From Alphaproteobacteria bacterium (GTDB lineage Bacteria > Pseudomonadota > Alphaproteobacteria > Acetobacterales > Acetobacteraceae), in assembly GCA_016869735.1 (NCBI GenBank), contig VGDL01000001.1:1-64000 (forward strand): DNA of 64,000 nt, read 5' to 3'. The position numbers were made by a program, and so were the translations under genes. Under the pieces are notes generated by a model that saw nothing but the letters and a program-made list of their open reading frames with translations, was not told the origin of the DNA and did not search any database. How positions within the stretch are numbered: position 1 is the stretch's first letter; each line of letters starts with the position of its first letter. Of this stretch, positions 18,606 to 30,085 are shown piece after piece.

Positions 18606-19404
18606 TGTGCAACCCCGCATCAACATAAATCGTATCACCCGTCATACCGGATGACGCGCCGCTGACCAGAAACGCCACCACGCGGCCGACTTCCGCAATA
18701 TCCACGAGCCGCTGCGCCGGTGCGCGTGCCTTGGCATCCGCAATCAATTCATCAAATTGTGCAATCCCGCTGGCCGCACGGGTGCGGAGCGGCCCGGGCG
18801 AGACCGCGAAAACCCTGATGCCGCTTGGCCCAAGTTCAGCCGCCGTATACCGGACCGAGGCTTCAAGTGCGGCCTTCACCGGCCCCATGATGTTGTAGTT
18901 CGCAACAACCTTATCGGCGCCGTAATAGCTCATGGTCACCAAAACGCCGCCGGGCGCCATGATCGGTTCCGCAAGCTTCGCCCTGCGCAAGAAGGACCAG
19001 CAGGAAACGCGCATCGCCTGGGCGAAGCCATCCGCCGAACAATCAATCACGCGGCCATGCAAATCGGCGCGCGGGGCGAAGGCGATGGAATGTATCACGA
19101 AATCAAGCTTGCCCCAGTCACGCGCCAGGCGTTCAAACACCGCTTCCATTTCGCCGGGCGCTTCGACATCCAGCTTCATAGAGATTTCAGCGCCAAGCTG
19201 TTCGGCCAAGGGGCGCACATGGGGTTCGGCCTTGTCATTCAGCCAGGTCACGGCAAGGTCTGCACCAAAGGCCCGCAGCTTGGCGGCGGCACCAAAGGCA
19301 ATGGAATCGGCATTGGCAATGCCCACCACCAAGCCGCGCTTGCCCTTCAGCATATCGCCGATGCGCTGATCAGGGTTCCAGATGGTGGGTAACGGGTCGG
19401 TCAT
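18595..19404 (-). CDS. fabI: Enoyl-ACP reductase FabI
   Basis: GIANADSIAFGAA, SIAFAPRADLHGRVIDCS, SYYGADKVVANYNIMGPVKAALEA. Confidence 0.92.
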   Translation of the reverse strand: MTDPLPTIWNPDQRIGDMLKGKRGLVVGIANADSIAFGAAAKLRAFGADLAVTWLNDKAEPHVRPLAEQLGAEISMKLDVEAPGEMEAVFERLARDWGKLDFVIHSIAFAPRADLHGRVIDCSADGFAQAMRVSCWSFLRRAKLAEPIMAPGGVLVTMSYYGADKVVANYNIMGPVKAALEASVRYTAAELGPSGIRVFAVSPGPLRTRAASGIAQFDELIADAKARAPAQRLVDIAEVGRVVAFLVSGASSGMTGDTIYVDAGLHNVA

Positions 19405-19484
19405 GCTGCCCTCCTGGTATCGCGCTGCCTGTTAGCATTGCCGCCGCGCGCTTTCTTGCGCCGGATCATGGCGGCGCCGTGATT

Positions 19485-20186
19485 TCAGCAAGGGACGAAG
19501 CGGATGCGATCTATCCGTGCATCCAGCCGCGCATTCGTGTCATCCACATCGGTGCCGATCATGATTTCAAGCACCGGCGGCACCGCCCGGCCTTTGAAGG
19601 CAGCGCGCCAATCCTGAGCGAGGTCAATCTTTTCGTCGAACCATTGCTGGCGCGGGGCGGTGGCTGGGCGCAGCACATAAACCTTGCCGAGCCCGGCCAC
19701 ATAGGGGCTGGCAAAGGGGCGCGGTTCCTGACCCGTGCCGCCCCAGACATAGGTAATCATGCTGCGCGGCAGGCGGTGATCCCCGGCCATGGCCTGGGCC
19801 AGGGTGAATTGCGCCTTTTGCAAGAAACTCGCATCCGGAGGCCAGCCATCAAAGCCGACCGTCAGCGCAATGGCGCGGTCATCCCCGCCCTTGCGGTCCA
19901 GTGGTGTGGGCGGCGGCCCCTGATCCACCCGCCAGCGCCAATAGAGACAGGCATCCGCCTGCGCTACGGGGCGCCAGACGAAACTCGCCTGGCCTTGGCC
20001 GATGATACGCAAGCTGCCGTCGGGCAGCGCTTCGAAGGTCGCGGGCTTGAGGCCGGACCAGCCGCCCTTCTGCCAACCTGCGGCGCGCAGCGGGTCCGGC
20101 GTCGGCAGGCGTTCCGCCGGCGCGCCGAGCAAAGGCGCGAGCAGCAGGACGCAAAGGGCGCGGGCAAGAGGCGGCATGGGCTGCAT
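19485..20186 (-). CDS. DUF3047 family secreted protein
   Basis: LYWRWRVDQGPP...DDRAIALTVGFDG...TYVWGG...GKVYVLR. Confidence 0.75.
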   Translation of the reverse strand: MQPMPPLARALCVLLLAPLLGAPAERLPTPDPLRAAGWQKGGWSGLKPATFEALPDGSLRIIGQGQASFVWRPVAQADACLYWRWRVDQGPPPTPLDRKGGDDRAIALTVGFDGWPPDASFLQKAQFTLAQAMAGDHRLPRSMITYVWGGTGQEPRPFASPYVAGLGKVYVLRPATAPRQQWFDEKIDLAQDWRAAFKGRAVPPVLEIMIGTDVDDTNARLDARIDRIRFVPC

Positions 20187-20230
20187 ATGGGGCAGCCCAG
20201 GCGAATGTTAAATATTGCGTCCCGCAAGCT

Positions 20231-21592
20231 TCAGGCGTGAAGCAAAACCCTTGCCCGCGCCACCAGACGATCCGTGAATGCCCCCGCGCTGCCAAGGTAA
20301 CTGCTGGGGTCGGTCATGGCTTCAACCGCCGCCTTATCCAGCCGCGCGGCGATGGCGGGAATGCGCGACAAGGCGGCGGCCAGTGTAATGCCCTCGGCAC
20401 GCACCGCATCGCAGGCGTCATTTACCTGATGATGCGCCTCTCCCCGGCCCAGAATGGGGGCAAGCCGCATCATCACGGCCTCACCCATGATCATGCCGTT
20501 GGTGGCTGCCATATTGGCGCGCATCCGCGGCGCATCCACTTCAAGCCCTTCGGCCAGAAAGCGCGCCTGAGCCACCGCGCCATGGGTCAGCAGAAAGGCT
20601 TGCGGCAGGGCAAGGGCTTCCGCCTGCCAGGGGCCGGTGCCGCGTTCCAGATCATGCGCCATGGCAGAGAGCATTTGCGGCACCAGCGCATGAACGCCGC
20701 GCGCTTGCGCCAGGATATATTCGCACGCGATCGGGTTGCGCTTTTGCGGCATGGTGGAAGACCCGCCGCGCTTTGGCACATGCGGTTCGGCCACTTCGGC
20801 CAATTCCGTTTGCATCAGCAGCATCACATCCGTGCCGATCTTGGCAAGGCTGCCGCAAAGCACGCCAAGCCAGCAGGCCACTTCCGCCACGCCATCGCGC
20901 GCCACATGCCAGGGGATATCCGCTTCGATCAGGTCAAGTTCGCGCGCCAATTCCCGCGCCACCGGCAGGCCCTGATCACCAAGTGATGCCAGCGTGCCGG
21001 ACGCACCACCAAAGCCAAGGCGAAGCACGCGCGGCCGCAATTGTTCAAGCCGTTCCAACGCCGTGATCAGTGGATTGACCCAAACCGCCACCTTACAGCC
21101 GAAGGTCACCGGCAAGGCGTGTTGCAAATGCGTCCGCCCAGCCATCACCGTTCCGCGATGCTGTGCCGCGAGCGCCGCAAACCCCGCAATAGTCGCGCGC
21201 AAATCCGCTTCAATCAGCGCGAGGCCATCGCGGATTTGCAGCACCAGCGCGCTATCCATGATGTCTTGCGTGGTCGCCCCCCAATGGGTCCAGCGCCCGG
21301 CATCGTCCCCGGCCAATTTGGAAAGCTGATTGACCAGGCCAACCACCGGATAGCCCGTATTGCGCGTGGCTGCGGCAAGCGCGGCGCGGTCCAGCGCCTC
21401 GGCCTGAGCAACGCGGGTAATGGTGGCGGCTGCTTCCGCCGGGATGATCTCAAGCCTGGCCTGTGCGCGCGCAAGGGCGGCTTCCACATCCAGCATTTTT
21501 TGCAAATAGGCGTCTTCGCCAAAGGCGGCGCGCATGACATCGGTGCCATAAAGCGCGCCGAGCACGGCGCCGTCAGCGGGGTTCACGGGCAT
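20231..21592 (-). CDS. pcaB: 3-carboxy-cis,cis-muconate cycloisomerase-like (fumarase/adenylosuccinate lyase superfamily)
   Basis: GSSTMPQKRNPIACE signature; WTHWGATTQDIMDSALVLQ. Confidence 0.85.
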   Translation of the reverse strand: MPVNPADGAVLGALYGTDVMRAAFGEDAYLQKMLDVEAALARAQARLEIIPAEAAATITRVAQAEALDRAALAAATRNTGYPVVGLVNQLSKLAGDDAGRWTHWGATTQDIMDSALVLQIRDGLALIEADLRATIAGFAALAAQHRGTVMAGRTHLQHALPVTFGCKVAVWVNPLITALERLEQLRPRVLRLGFGGASGTLASLGDQGLPVARELARELDLIEADIPWHVARDGVAEVACWLGVLCGSLAKIGTDVMLLMQTELAEVAEPHVPKRGGSSTMPQKRNPIACEYILAQARGVHALVPQMLSAMAHDLERGTGPWQAEALALPQAFLLTHGAVAQARFLAEGLEVDAPRMRANMAATNGMIMGEAVMMRLAPILGRGEAHHQVNDACDAVRAEGITLAAALSRIPAIAARLDKAAVEAMTDPSSYLGSAGAFTDRLVARARVLLHA

Positions 21593-21644
21593 GGTCAACT
21601 CCCCAAACCCGGCGCCGCGCGCCGGGCGGCAAGGCTTGTGGGTT

Positions 21645-22136
21645 TTACGCCGCTTCGGGCGCCGGTGCTGGCTTGGCGGGGGTAACCACCTCCGCGCCGC
21701 TTTCATTCAAATCGGGCGTGATGGTTTGCGCTTCGCCGCGATATTCCGGCTGATCGCCGCCTTCACCGCCATTCGGCCCTTCTTGGCCTTCCTGACCGTC
21801 CTGCGGCTGGTAGCGGCGCTGCTGATATTGCTGATGCTGCATCGCGGCCTGGTTCATGGCGTTAAGGATGCGGAAGTAATGCTCCGCATGCTGGAAATAG
21901 CCTTCCGCCATCACGCGATCCCCGCCGCTGGTCGCATCGCGCCCAAGCTGGAGGTATTTTTCGAAAAGCTGTTGCGCCGTGCCGCGCAGCCGCAAATCCG
22001 GCCCGTTCGAATCAAAAACGTGGTTGCGATTGAGCGGCTGGCCGCCACCCTGGCCGCCACCCCCGCCACTATGGCGGAACTGGCCGCCCCCACCATGACG
22101 GTGACCGCCCCGGCCGCGCATGCGCTTCATGTTCAT
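21645..22136 (-). CDS. DUF4167 domain protein
   Basis: Gly/Arg-rich N-terminus and SNGPDLRLRGTAQQLFEKYLQLGRDATSGGDRVMAEGYFQHAEHYFRI. Confidence 0.9.
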   Translation of the reverse strand: MNMKRMRGRGGHRHGGGGQFRHSGGGGGQGGGQPLNRNHVFDSNGPDLRLRGTAQQLFEKYLQLGRDATSGGDRVMAEGYFQHAEHYFRILNAMNQAAMQHQQYQQRRYQPQDGQEGQEGPNGGEGGDQPEYRGEAQTITPDLNESGAEVVTPAKPAPAPEAA

Positions 22137-22355
22137 CTGTATTGCGTTTCGCTATTCCGCATTCGGCATTTCCGGGGCGCAGCGGGCCAAGGCCCTGGGA
22201 TACGTCCTGAATTCCGAGTCTGTTGCATCCAAACGGTGCCGAAAGGACCGGGCAAATACCCATAAGGCTTTTCGGGATCAGGGAGGGGAATCGAACTTCC
22301 TCGCCTCACCGCAAAGGACTTGTAGCGCCTCAGCCCCGCCGCGCCAAGGGCAAAA

Positions 22356-23231
22356 TCACGCGCCGCGCAGCACAAGGGCGCGTGGCACCCCACCCAGATC
22401 GGCTGAGCAGGCTTCGGGCGTCAGGCCGGCTGCCCTGCCCAGGGCTTCCACTGCCGCCTGCTGGCCGGCCCCCAATTCCAGCACCGCTATGCCCTGAGGC
22501 GCCAAAAGCCGCGGCAGATCGGCAATGATGCGCCGATAGGCTGCCAAGCCATCCGCCCCGCCATCAAGCGCCGAGGCCGGTTCATGCCGCGCCACTTCCG
22601 GCATCAGCCCAGGGATGGCTGCGCTTTCGATATAGGGCGGGTTGCAGAGGATCAGGTCAAACCGCCCGGCGAGTGCCGCCGCCCAATCGCCAGCCAGGAA
22701 GTGCGCCCTTGCTGCCAACCCCAGTCGCGCCGCATTGCGCGCCGCTAGAGCCGCCGCTGCGGGTTTGAGGTCAATGCCAATCCCGTTTGCGTCCGGAAAT
22801 TCACTCAGCACCGCCAGCAGCAAGGCCCCGGTCCCGGTGCCAAGGTCCAGCACGCGCAGCGCCGCGCCCTTATCCGGGCAGGCTGCCAGCGCTGCCTCCA
22901 CGAGCGTTTCGCTATCGGCGCGCGGGATCAGCGTGGCGGGGGAGACTTCCAGATCGAGCGTCCAGAAACCAACGCGCCCGGTCAGATAGGCGAACGGTTC
23001 ATGCGCGACACGCCGCGCGAGCAAGGCAGCGAAATGCTGCGCCTTGTCTGCCGGCACCGCCGCGCGCGGATCGCGGAGCAGCGCTTCTTCGGACGTGTCT
23101 AACACATGCGCCAGCAGCCGGCGCGCTTCCAGGCGTGGTGCTTCAATCGCCGCGCCGCGCAGCCTTTGCCCGGCCTGACAGAGAAAAAAGCCAATCGTGC
23201 CGGCAGGATCGGCGCAGGGCGCTTCCTTCAC
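22356..23231 (-). CDS. prmC: Release factor glutamine methyltransferase PrmC
   Basis: [24 protein letters not shown]; adjacent to prfA. Confidence 0.95.
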   Translation of the reverse strand: MKEAPCADPAGTIGFFLCQAGQRLRGAAIEAPRLEARRLLAHVLDTSEEALLRDPRAAVPADKAQHFAALLARRVAHEPFAYLTGRVGFWTLDLEVSPATLIPRADSETLVEAALAACPDKGAALRVLDLGTGTGALLLAVLSEFPDANGIGIDLKPAAAALAARNAARLGLAARAHFLAGDWAAALAGRFDLILCNPPYIESAAIPGLMPEVARHEPASALDGGADGLAAYRRIIADLPRLLAPQGIAVLELGAGQQAAVEALGRAAGLTPEACSADLGGVPRALVLRGA

Positions 23232-24283
23232 GCCGCTTCCGCCGCGAGCCGCGCCGCCTGATCTTCGGCTATCAGCGCATCAAAGACATCATCGAAATCA
23301 CCCAGCATCACGCGGTCAATCTTATGCAGCGTGAGGCCGATGCGGTGATCCGTAACGCGGCCTTGCGGGAAATTATAGGTGCGGATGCGTTCAGAACGAT
23401 CACCGGTGCCGACCTGGCTCCGCCGATCCGCAGCACGCGCCTGATCAACGGCATTGCGCTGCTGTTCATAAAGCCTAGCGCGCAATATCTTCATCGCCTT
23501 GGCGCGGTTCTTGTGCTGGCTTTTTTCTTCCTGCATCGCGACCACAATGCCGCTTGGCATGTGGGTGATGCGCACGGCGCTATCGGTCTTGTTCACATGC
23601 TGCCCACCGGCACCCGAAGCGCGATAGGTATCAATGCGCAAATCCTTGTCTTCAATCTGCACATCCACTTCTTCCGCTTCCGGCAGCACCGCGACGGTCA
23701 CGGTGGAAGTATGAATGCGCCCCTGTGTTTCCGTGGTGGGCACACGCTGGACGCGATGCACACCGCTTTCGTATTTGAGCCGCGCGAAAACTCCGCGCCC
23801 GGCGACCTCAGCCGTCGCGCCCTTGATGCCGCCCAATTCATTTTCGTCGTAATCCAGCACTTCAAAACGCCAGCCGCGCCCTTCCGAATAGCGCTGATAG
23901 GCGCGGAACAGTTCGGCGGCGAAAAGCCCGGCCTCATCCCCGCCCGCCGCCGGCCGGATTTCCAGAATGGCACTGCGTTCATCCGCCGCATCGAGGGGCA
24001 GCAGCATGATGCGGATTTCATGTTCCAGCGCGGGCACGCGTTCCTTTTGCGAGAGCCATTCGGCTTCTGCCAATTCGTGCATTTCGGGATCGGCCAGCAT
24101 GGCCTGGGCTTCATCGCGCGCTCGTTCAGCCGCGCGATATTCAGCGTATTTTTCAACGAGCGGCTCAAGCTCTGCTAATTCCTTGCTGAGCGCACCAATA
24201 TCCGCCCCCGGCGCGGTGGAGAGCATATGGCGCAGCTCCTCCGCACGGGACAGCAGCCGATCAAGGCGGGATGGCAGGCTCAT
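23228..24283 (-). CDS. prfA: Peptide chain release factor 1
   Basis: [26 protein letters not shown]. Confidence 0.97.
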   Translation of the reverse strand: MSLPSRLDRLLSRAEELRHMLSTAPGADIGALSKELAELEPLVEKYAEYRAAERARDEAQAMLADPEMHELAEAEWLSQKERVPALEHEIRIMLLPLDAADERSAILEIRPAAGGDEAGLFAAELFRAYQRYSEGRGWRFEVLDYDENELGGIKGATAEVAGRGVFARLKYESGVHRVQRVPTTETQGRIHTSTVTVAVLPEAEEVDVQIEDKDLRIDTYRASGAGGQHVNKTDSAVRITHMPSGIVVAMQEEKSQHKNRAKAMKILRARLYEQQRNAVDQARAADRRSQVGTGDRSERIRTYNFPQGRVTDHRIGLTLHKIDRVMLGDFDDVFDALIAEDQAARLAAEAA

Positions 24284-25521
24284 TTCAGCCGGGCGGGGAT
24301 ATCCGCGAGTGCCACGCTTTCCTGCGTGCCGGCATCCAAATCGCGCAATTGCGCGACACCGGCGGCGATTTCGGCCTCGCCCAAAATGACGGCGGCGCGG
24401 GCATTGATGCGATTGGCGCGTTCCATCCGCCGCTTCAGATTGCCGCGATAGGCAATCTCGGCCGCGATGCCGGCGCGGTGCAAGGCACCCAGCATATCAA
24501 GCGCGGGGCCTTCCGCTTCATCGCCAACCGGGATCACCGCCACCGGACGCGGCGCCGCGGGACTTTGCGGCAGCAGCATCGCCAGCCGTTCAATGCCCGC
24601 CGCCCAGCCGACGGAAGGTGTCGGCGGCCCGCCCATTTCCTCAACGAGCCCGTTGTAGCGCCCACCCGCCATCACAGTGCCCTGCGCGCCGAGCCTTTCG
24701 GTCACGAATTCAAAGGCGGTGTGGCTGTAGTAATCGAGGCCCCGCACAATGCGCGGGTTTTCGCGGAAGGGGACGCCAAAGCGCGTCAGGTGTTTCTTCA
24801 CGGTGCTGTAGAACGCTGCCGCTTCGGCGGTGAGATGGTCACCAATCAGCGGTGCGCCGGCGACAATGGCGCAATCCGTCTCATCCTTGGAATCCAGGAT
24901 ACGCAAAGGGTTTTTTTCAAGGCGCACGCGGCTGTCATGGCTCAGCGCATCGCGATGGGCGGTAAAATAGGCAACCAGCGCGGCGCGATAGGCATCGCGC
25001 GATGGCGCATCGCCCAGCGTATTGATTTCCAGCACCGTGCCTTCGGCGATGCCGAGTTCCTGCTGGATATGCCAGCCGCAGGCAATCACCTCAGCATCGG
25101 CCAGCGGTTCTGCCGCGCCCAGGATTTCAATGCCGATCTGGTGGAATTGCCGATAGCGCCCCTTTTGCGGGCGTTCATAGCGAAACATCGGCCCTGCATA
25201 GAAAACCTTGCGCGGCAGGTTGGATTGCGTGAGGCCGTTCGAAACCAGCGCGCGACACACACCCGCCGTCATTTCCGGGCGCAAAGTCAGGCTTTCCCCA
25301 CCGCGATCGGTGAAGCTGTACATTTCCTTGGAGACAACGTCGGAGGTATCGCCAAGCCCGCGGGCAAAGACGCGCGTGTCCTCAAAAATGGGCGTCGCCC
25401 ATTCCTCAAAACCGTAAAGGGCGGAGATGCGCCGCGCGACTTCGGCCACCGCATGGTGGCGGCGGAATTCCTCACCGATCAGGTCACGGGTGCCACGGGC
25501 GGGCTGCAATTGGCTGGACAT
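24280..25521 (-). CDS. hisS: Histidyl-tRNA synthetase
   Basis: [36 protein letters not shown]. Confidence 0.97.
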   Translation of the reverse strand: MSSQLQPARGTRDLIGEEFRRHHAVAEVARRISALYGFEEWATPIFEDTRVFARGLGDTSDVVSKEMYSFTDRGGESLTLRPEMTAGVCRALVSNGLTQSNLPRKVFYAGPMFRYERPQKGRYRQFHQIGIEILGAAEPLADAEVIACGWHIQQELGIAEGTVLEINTLGDAPSRDAYRAALVAYFTAHRDALSHDSRVRLEKNPLRILDSKDETDCAIVAGAPLIGDHLTAEAAAFYSTVKKHLTRFGVPFRENPRIVRGLDYYSHTAFEFVTERLGAQGTVMAGGRYNGLVEEMGGPPTPSVGWAAGIERLAMLLPQSPAAPRPVAVIPVGDEAEGPALDMLGALHRAGIAAEIAYRGNLKRRMERANRINARAAVILGEAEIAAGVAQLRDLDAGTQESVALADIPARLK

Positions 25522-25572
25522 GACTAGCCTGTATCGCCGGGCGGGCGCCCGGGGCAAGGGGTAAGGCGCGGC

Positions 25573-26703
25573 TTATTCCGCCGCGCGTGCTGCGTCTTCC
25601 GCCGCCTTCGCCGTCCGAAGCTGGGCGGCCTTGGCTTCTACAAGGCCCACAATGTGATCCACCATTTCCTCGGTCCGGATCGTGTGGTCGGTCTTGCCGG
25701 CGCTATAGACCATATGTGTGCCAGCGCCGCCGCCGGTCAGGCCGATATCGGTCATCAGCGCCTCACCGGGGCCATTCACCACGCAGCCGATGATGGAAAG
25801 GCTGATCGGCTCAACAATATGCGAAAGTCGCTCCTCCAGCTTTTCCACCGTGCGGATCACATCAAAGCCCTGGCGCGCGCAGCTGGGGCAGGAAATCACC
25901 TTCACCCCGCGATGGCGGAGATGCAGCGATTTCAGCAATTCCCAGCCGACCGAAACCTCTTCCTCCGGTTCGGCAGACAAAGAAACGCGCAAGGTATCGC
26001 CAATGCCGGCCCACAGCAGGGACCCAAGGCCGATGGCGGATTTCACCGTGCCGGTGCGCTTGCCGCCCGCTTCCGTGATGCCAATATGCAAGGGATGATC
26101 GCAGGCTTCGGCCAATTGCTGATAGGCGGCGACGGCCAGAAACACGTCCGATGCCTTTACGCTGATCTTGAATTCGTGGAAATCTTCTTGCAGCAGATGA
26201 TCCGCATGCCATAGCGCGCTTTCCACCAAAGCTTCCGGATTGGGTTCGCCGTATTTTTCCAGCAAATGCTTCTCAAGGCTGCCGGCATTCACGCCGATGC
26301 GGATGGAACAGCCGTGATCGCGCGCCGCCTTGATCACTTCCTTCACGCGTTCCTTGGACCCGATATTGCCTGGATTGATCCTGAGGCACGCCGCACCCGC
26401 CTGCGCGGCTTCAATCGCGCGGCGGTAATGGAAATGGATATCGGCCACGATCGGCACATTCACTTCGCGGACAATCTCAGCCAAGGCCGCCGTTGCTTCC
26501 TCGGTCGGGCAGGACACGCGCACAATATCAACCCCGGCCAATTCGCTGCGGCGGATTTGCGCAATCGTCGCCGCCGCGTCTTCGGTCGGCGTATTGGTCA
26601 TGGTCTGGACGGAGATCGGCGAACCGCCCCCCACCGGCACGCGCCCGACATGGATCAGGCGGGATTTGCGGCGCTCGATCTTCTGGTAGGGACGATAGGA
26701 CAT
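25573..26703 (-). CDS. ispG: 4-hydroxy-3-methylbut-2-enyl diphosphate synthase
   Basis: [41 protein letters not shown]. Confidence 0.97.
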   Translation of the reverse strand: MSYRPYQKIERRKSRLIHVGRVPVGGGSPISVQTMTNTPTEDAAATIAQIRRSELAGVDIVRVSCPTEEATAALAEIVREVNVPIVADIHFHYRRAIEAAQAGAACLRINPGNIGSKERVKEVIKAARDHGCSIRIGVNAGSLEKHLLEKYGEPNPEALVESALWHADHLLQEDFHEFKISVKASDVFLAVAAYQQLAEACDHPLHIGITEAGGKRTGTVKSAIGLGSLLWAGIGDTLRVSLSAEPEEEVSVGWELLKSLHLRHRGVKVISCPSCARQGFDVIRTVEKLEERLSHIVEPISLSIIGCVVNGPGEALMTDIGLTGGGAGTHMVYSAGKTDHTIRTEEMVDHIVGLVEAKAAQLRTAKAAEDAARAAE

Positions 26704-26777
26704 AAGGCGGACCCCAAGCGTGGTTTTGTCCCGCGATTATGCCGGGGCTTTCGCCGCGCCGAAAGCCTTGAAACGCG

Positions 26778-27674
26778 TCAGGGCCGTGGCGGGGTGGGCA
26801 GCGCTGGTGCTGCGGGCGCTGGGCGCGGCGCTGCCGGCGCAGGCGGTGCCCGCAGCCGGTCTGGCTCCAGCGCGATATTGCGCCGCACGCCAGGGCCGCC
26901 GAAGGGGTCCACTTCCTGCCCATCCAGCAGAATGTCCAGGTTTTCGGCCTTGCCCGTGGTCAGCGCGATCCCTGGGCGATTGGGAATTTCGACGGTTTCA
27001 CCAGCACGCAGCACGCGATCCGTGATCACCCGATTTGCCGGATTATCCCTGATTTGCACCCAGCTTTCGCCCTTGGCGCGGATCACGATGCGCGGTTTGT
27101 CGGGGTCTATGCGCGGGGGCGGTGGCGGCGCGGCGACTGGCGCCGGGGCGGCAGGTGCGGGCGGTTCCGCAACCGGGGCCTTGGGCGTTTCCGGAGAAGC
27201 GCTGGCGTCAGCCGCGCTTTCCAGCCGGGGCGGCAGCGGCGGCACGCTATCCACCACCCGCGCACCGCGCCCGGTCCATTGATACCAGGCGATGTAACCC
27301 GCCAGTGCAATTGCGACCCCAATCGCGGCCAAAATACCGGTCGGGATGCCACGGCTGGGCACTGGTTCCGGGAAAACCAATTCGCCCGATTTCGTCACCG
27401 CCGTGCCGGATACATCCCGAAAGCGCCGCACCGCATCATCCGCATCCAACCCCAGGGCCATGGCGTAAGACCGCACGAAACCAACGGCATAGGCAGCACC
27501 AGGCAGGTCCTTCACCCGCCCTTCCTCAAGCGCCATCAGATAGCGCTTATTGATGCGAAGCTGGGTCGCCGCATCCTCAACGCTTACGCCAAGGGCGATC
27601 CGCGCCTCACGCAGTTCCTCGCCAACGCGGGCGGCTTCCTGGACGGCATTTTCGGTGCGGGCGGAGCGCTTCAT
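26778..27674 (-). CDS. RodZ-like protein (HTH + TM + DUF4115)
   Basis: LREARIALGVSVEDAATQLRINKRYLMALEEGR, single TM, C-terminal SWVQIRDNPANRVITDRVLRAGET. Confidence 0.85.
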   Translation of the reverse strand: MKRSARTENAVQEAARVGEELREARIALGVSVEDAATQLRINKRYLMALEEGRVKDLPGAAYAVGFVRSYAMALGLDADDAVRRFRDVSGTAVTKSGELVFPEPVPSRGIPTGILAAIGVAIALAGYIAWYQWTGRGARVVDSVPPLPPRLESAADASASPETPKAPVAEPPAPAAPAPVAAPPPPPRIDPDKPRIVIRAKGESWVQIRDNPANRVITDRVLRAGETVEIPNRPGIALTTGKAENLDILLDGQEVDPFGGPGVRRNIALEPDRLRAPPAPAAPRPAPAAPALPTPPRP

Positions 27675-27689
27675 GGGCTTTCCTGCGGA

Positions 27690-28730
27690 TCAGACGGCTG
27701 CGACGGCTGAGCGCGCCATTATCGCTTGTGCGGCCTGATCGCGCAATTCAGCGATGATTTCAGCGGCGGATTGTTCGCCTGTAACCATGCCAACCGATTG
27801 CCCTGCCATGAGGGAGCCATTTTCGACATCGCCATCAATCACGGCACGGCGCAGCGCCCCGGCCCAGAAATGTTCGATATCAAGCTGCGCGGCTTCCTTC
27901 GTCAGTTCGCCCGATTGGAAGCGACGAATGGTCTCGGCCTGATGTTCCAGGAAGCGCTTGGTGCCTTGATTTTGCAGGGCGCGCACCGGGATCACGGGGA
28001 AGTTTTCATCCAATTGAATGGTCGGCATGGCATCGCGCGCATTGCCGCGGATGAAGGCCTGCTTGAAATTGGCATGCGCGATGGATTCCCGCGCACAGAC
28101 AAACCGCGTGCCGAGCTGCACGCCAGCGGCGCCCATTTCAAGATAGGACAGCATTGCCTCACCGCGGCCAATGCCACCCGCCACAAACACCGGCACATCA
28201 CGAATATGGGGCAGGATTTCCTGCGCCAGAACGGTCAGGGAAACTGGCCCGATATGCCCGCCCGCTTCGCTGCCTTCAATCACCAAAGCATCCGCCCCGG
28301 CGCGGATCAGGCGCTTCGCCAGCGCAAGCGCGGGCGCGAAACAGACAACCTTCGCGCCGCCGTCCTTGGCCTTTTTGATCACGGTGCCCGGCGGAATGCC
28401 GCCGGCGAAAACAATGTGGGAAACGCGGGCCGCAAGGCAGGTATCCACCAGCTGATCCAGCCTTGGGTGCATGGTGATCAGATTGACGCCGAAGGGCTTG
28501 CTGGTCAGCGCCTGCGTGCCCACGATTTCCTCCGCCAAGCGCGGCGGTTCCATCGCCCCGCAGGCAATCACGCCAAAGGCGCCGGCATTGGAAAGGGCGG
28601 AGACCAAATGCCTCTCACTGACCCAGGACATGGCGCCACCCATGATGGCATAGCGCGCGCCCAGAAACGCCGCGCCACGCGCCATCAGCCGATCAAGCTG
28701 CGCCAGGGCCTTGGTCATGTCGTCACTCAT
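27690..28730 (-). CDS. Nitronate monooxygenase family protein
   Basis: GSEAGGHIGP, VFVAGGIGRGEAMLSYLEMGAAGVQLGTRFV. Confidence 0.88.
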   Translation of the reverse strand: MSDDMTKALAQLDRLMARGAAFLGARYAIMGGAMSWVSERHLVSALSNAGAFGVIACGAMEPPRLAEEIVGTQALTSKPFGVNLITMHPRLDQLVDTCLAARVSHIVFAGGIPPGTVIKKAKDGGAKVVCFAPALALAKRLIRAGADALVIEGSEAGGHIGPVSLTVLAQEILPHIRDVPVFVAGGIGRGEAMLSYLEMGAAGVQLGTRFVCARESIAHANFKQAFIRGNARDAMPTIQLDENFPVIPVRALQNQGTKRFLEHQAETIRRFQSGELTKEAAQLDIEHFWAGALRRAVIDGDVENGSLMAGQSVGMVTGEQSAAEIIAELRDQAAQAIMARSAVAAV

Positions 28731-29950
28731 GCCGGCGCATCCAAACCATAGGCCGTGTGCAGGGCACGTACCGCAAGTTCGGTGTAGTCAGCGCTGACCA
28801 GCACGCTCACCTTGATTTCGCTGGTGGAAATCACCTGGATATTGATGCCCTTTTCGGACAGCGCCTTGAACATGGTGGTCGCAACCCCGGCGTGGCTTCG
28901 CATCCCAATGCCAACCACGCTGATCTTGGTCACATCCGGGTCAGCCAGCAGCGCTTCATAGCCAAGATCGCTGCGCGCCTTTGCCAGCACATCCTGCGTG
29001 CGGGCGAGATCAACCTTGCCGATGGTGAATGTCATGTCCGTGCTGCCATCGGCGCCAATATTCTGGACGATCATGTCCACATTCACATTGGCCTTCGCGA
29101 GCGCGCCAAACACGGCAGCGGCCACACCGGGCCTGTCCGGCACACGGCGGAGCGTGATCTTGGCGTCATCGCGCGAATAGGCGATGCCGGAAACGACGGG
29201 CTGTTCCACGATTTCATCCTCATCAACCACGAGCGAGCCTGGCTTATCCTCAAAGCTTGAGAGCACCTGCACGCGTACACGCTGCTTCATCGCAAGTTCG
29301 ACCGAACGCGTCTGCAAGACCTTGGCGCCAACGGAAGCGAGTTCAAGCATTTCCTCATAGGAAATGCGTTCCAGCTTGCGCGCGCGCGGCACGATGCGCG
29401 GGTCGGTCGTGTAGATGCCATCCACATCGGTATAAATATCGCAGCGATCTGCCTTCACGGCGGCGGCGATGGCGACAGCCGAAAGATCGGACCCGCCACG
29501 GCCAAGGGTGGTGATGCGGTTGCGCGAGGGCTCAATGCCCTGAAAGCCCGCCACCACCGGCACTTGGCCTTGCTGCATGCGTTCAATCAGCGCGGCGCCA
29601 TCAATGCTTTCAACCCGCGCCTTGCCATGCGCCTGATCCGTGATGATCGGCACCTGCCAGCCCTGCCAGGAACGCGCATCAACGCCAATCGCTTGCAGCG
29701 CAATGGCGGTCAGGCCGGTTGTGACTTGCTCACCAGTTGCGACCACAGTGTCATATTCGCGGGCATCATGCAGTGCCGAGAGGTCCTGGCACCATTTCAC
29801 CAACTGATTGGTGACGCCCGACATGGCGGAGACCACGACAGCGACTTGATGGCCGGCATCCACCTCTCGCTTCACGCGGGCGGCGACATTGCGGATACGA
29901 TCCAGATCAGCGACTGAGGTGCCGCCGAATTTCATGACGATACGGGCCAT
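28727..29950 (-). CDS. lysC: Aspartate kinase
   Basis: MARIVMKFGGTSVADLDRIRN; GRGGSDLSAVAIAA; ACT domains. Confidence 0.96.
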   Translation of the reverse strand: MARIVMKFGGTSVADLDRIRNVAARVKREVDAGHQVAVVVSAMSGVTNQLVKWCQDLSALHDAREYDTVVATGEQVTTGLTAIALQAIGVDARSWQGWQVPIITDQAHGKARVESIDGAALIERMQQGQVPVVAGFQGIEPSRNRITTLGRGGSDLSAVAIAAAVKADRCDIYTDVDGIYTTDPRIVPRARKLERISYEEMLELASVGAKVLQTRSVELAMKQRVRVQVLSSFEDKPGSLVVDEDEIVEQPVVSGIAYSRDDAKITLRRVPDRPGVAAAVFGALAKANVNVDMIVQNIGADGSTDMTFTIGKVDLARTQDVLAKARSDLGYEALLADPDVTKISVVGIGMRSHAGVATTMFKALSEKGINIQVISTSEIKVSVLVSADYTELAVRALHTAYGLDAPA

Positions 29951-30085
29951 AGAAGGCTTTTTTCCCTGGGCGGGGCGGAAAAGGAATGGCCGGCGGTTGC
30001 ACCGGCGCGCGGGGCGGGACAGATACCGGGGGGGCCGGGGACGCGCAACCCACCCCGAAGGTTCAGCGCAAGAAAGGGCAGCATC

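Noticed and set aside
22030-22130. Gly-rich repeat at the DUF4167 N-terminus as a possible tandem repeat element
   Set aside because: It is the normal low-complexity GGGG/RGRGG head of the family.
22276-22340. tRNA-like segment (minus strand gaggaagttcgattcccctccctgatccc)
   Set aside because: It has a TTCGATT loop, but the flanking T-stem and acceptor stem do not pair and no matching 5' acceptor is present; at best a tRNA relic.
22787-25527. Long plus-strand ORFs (463 aa and 418 aa) opposite prmC/prfA/hisS
   Set aside because: They are antisense to clearly conserved genes, have low-complexity H/R/A-rich composition and no recognisable domain.
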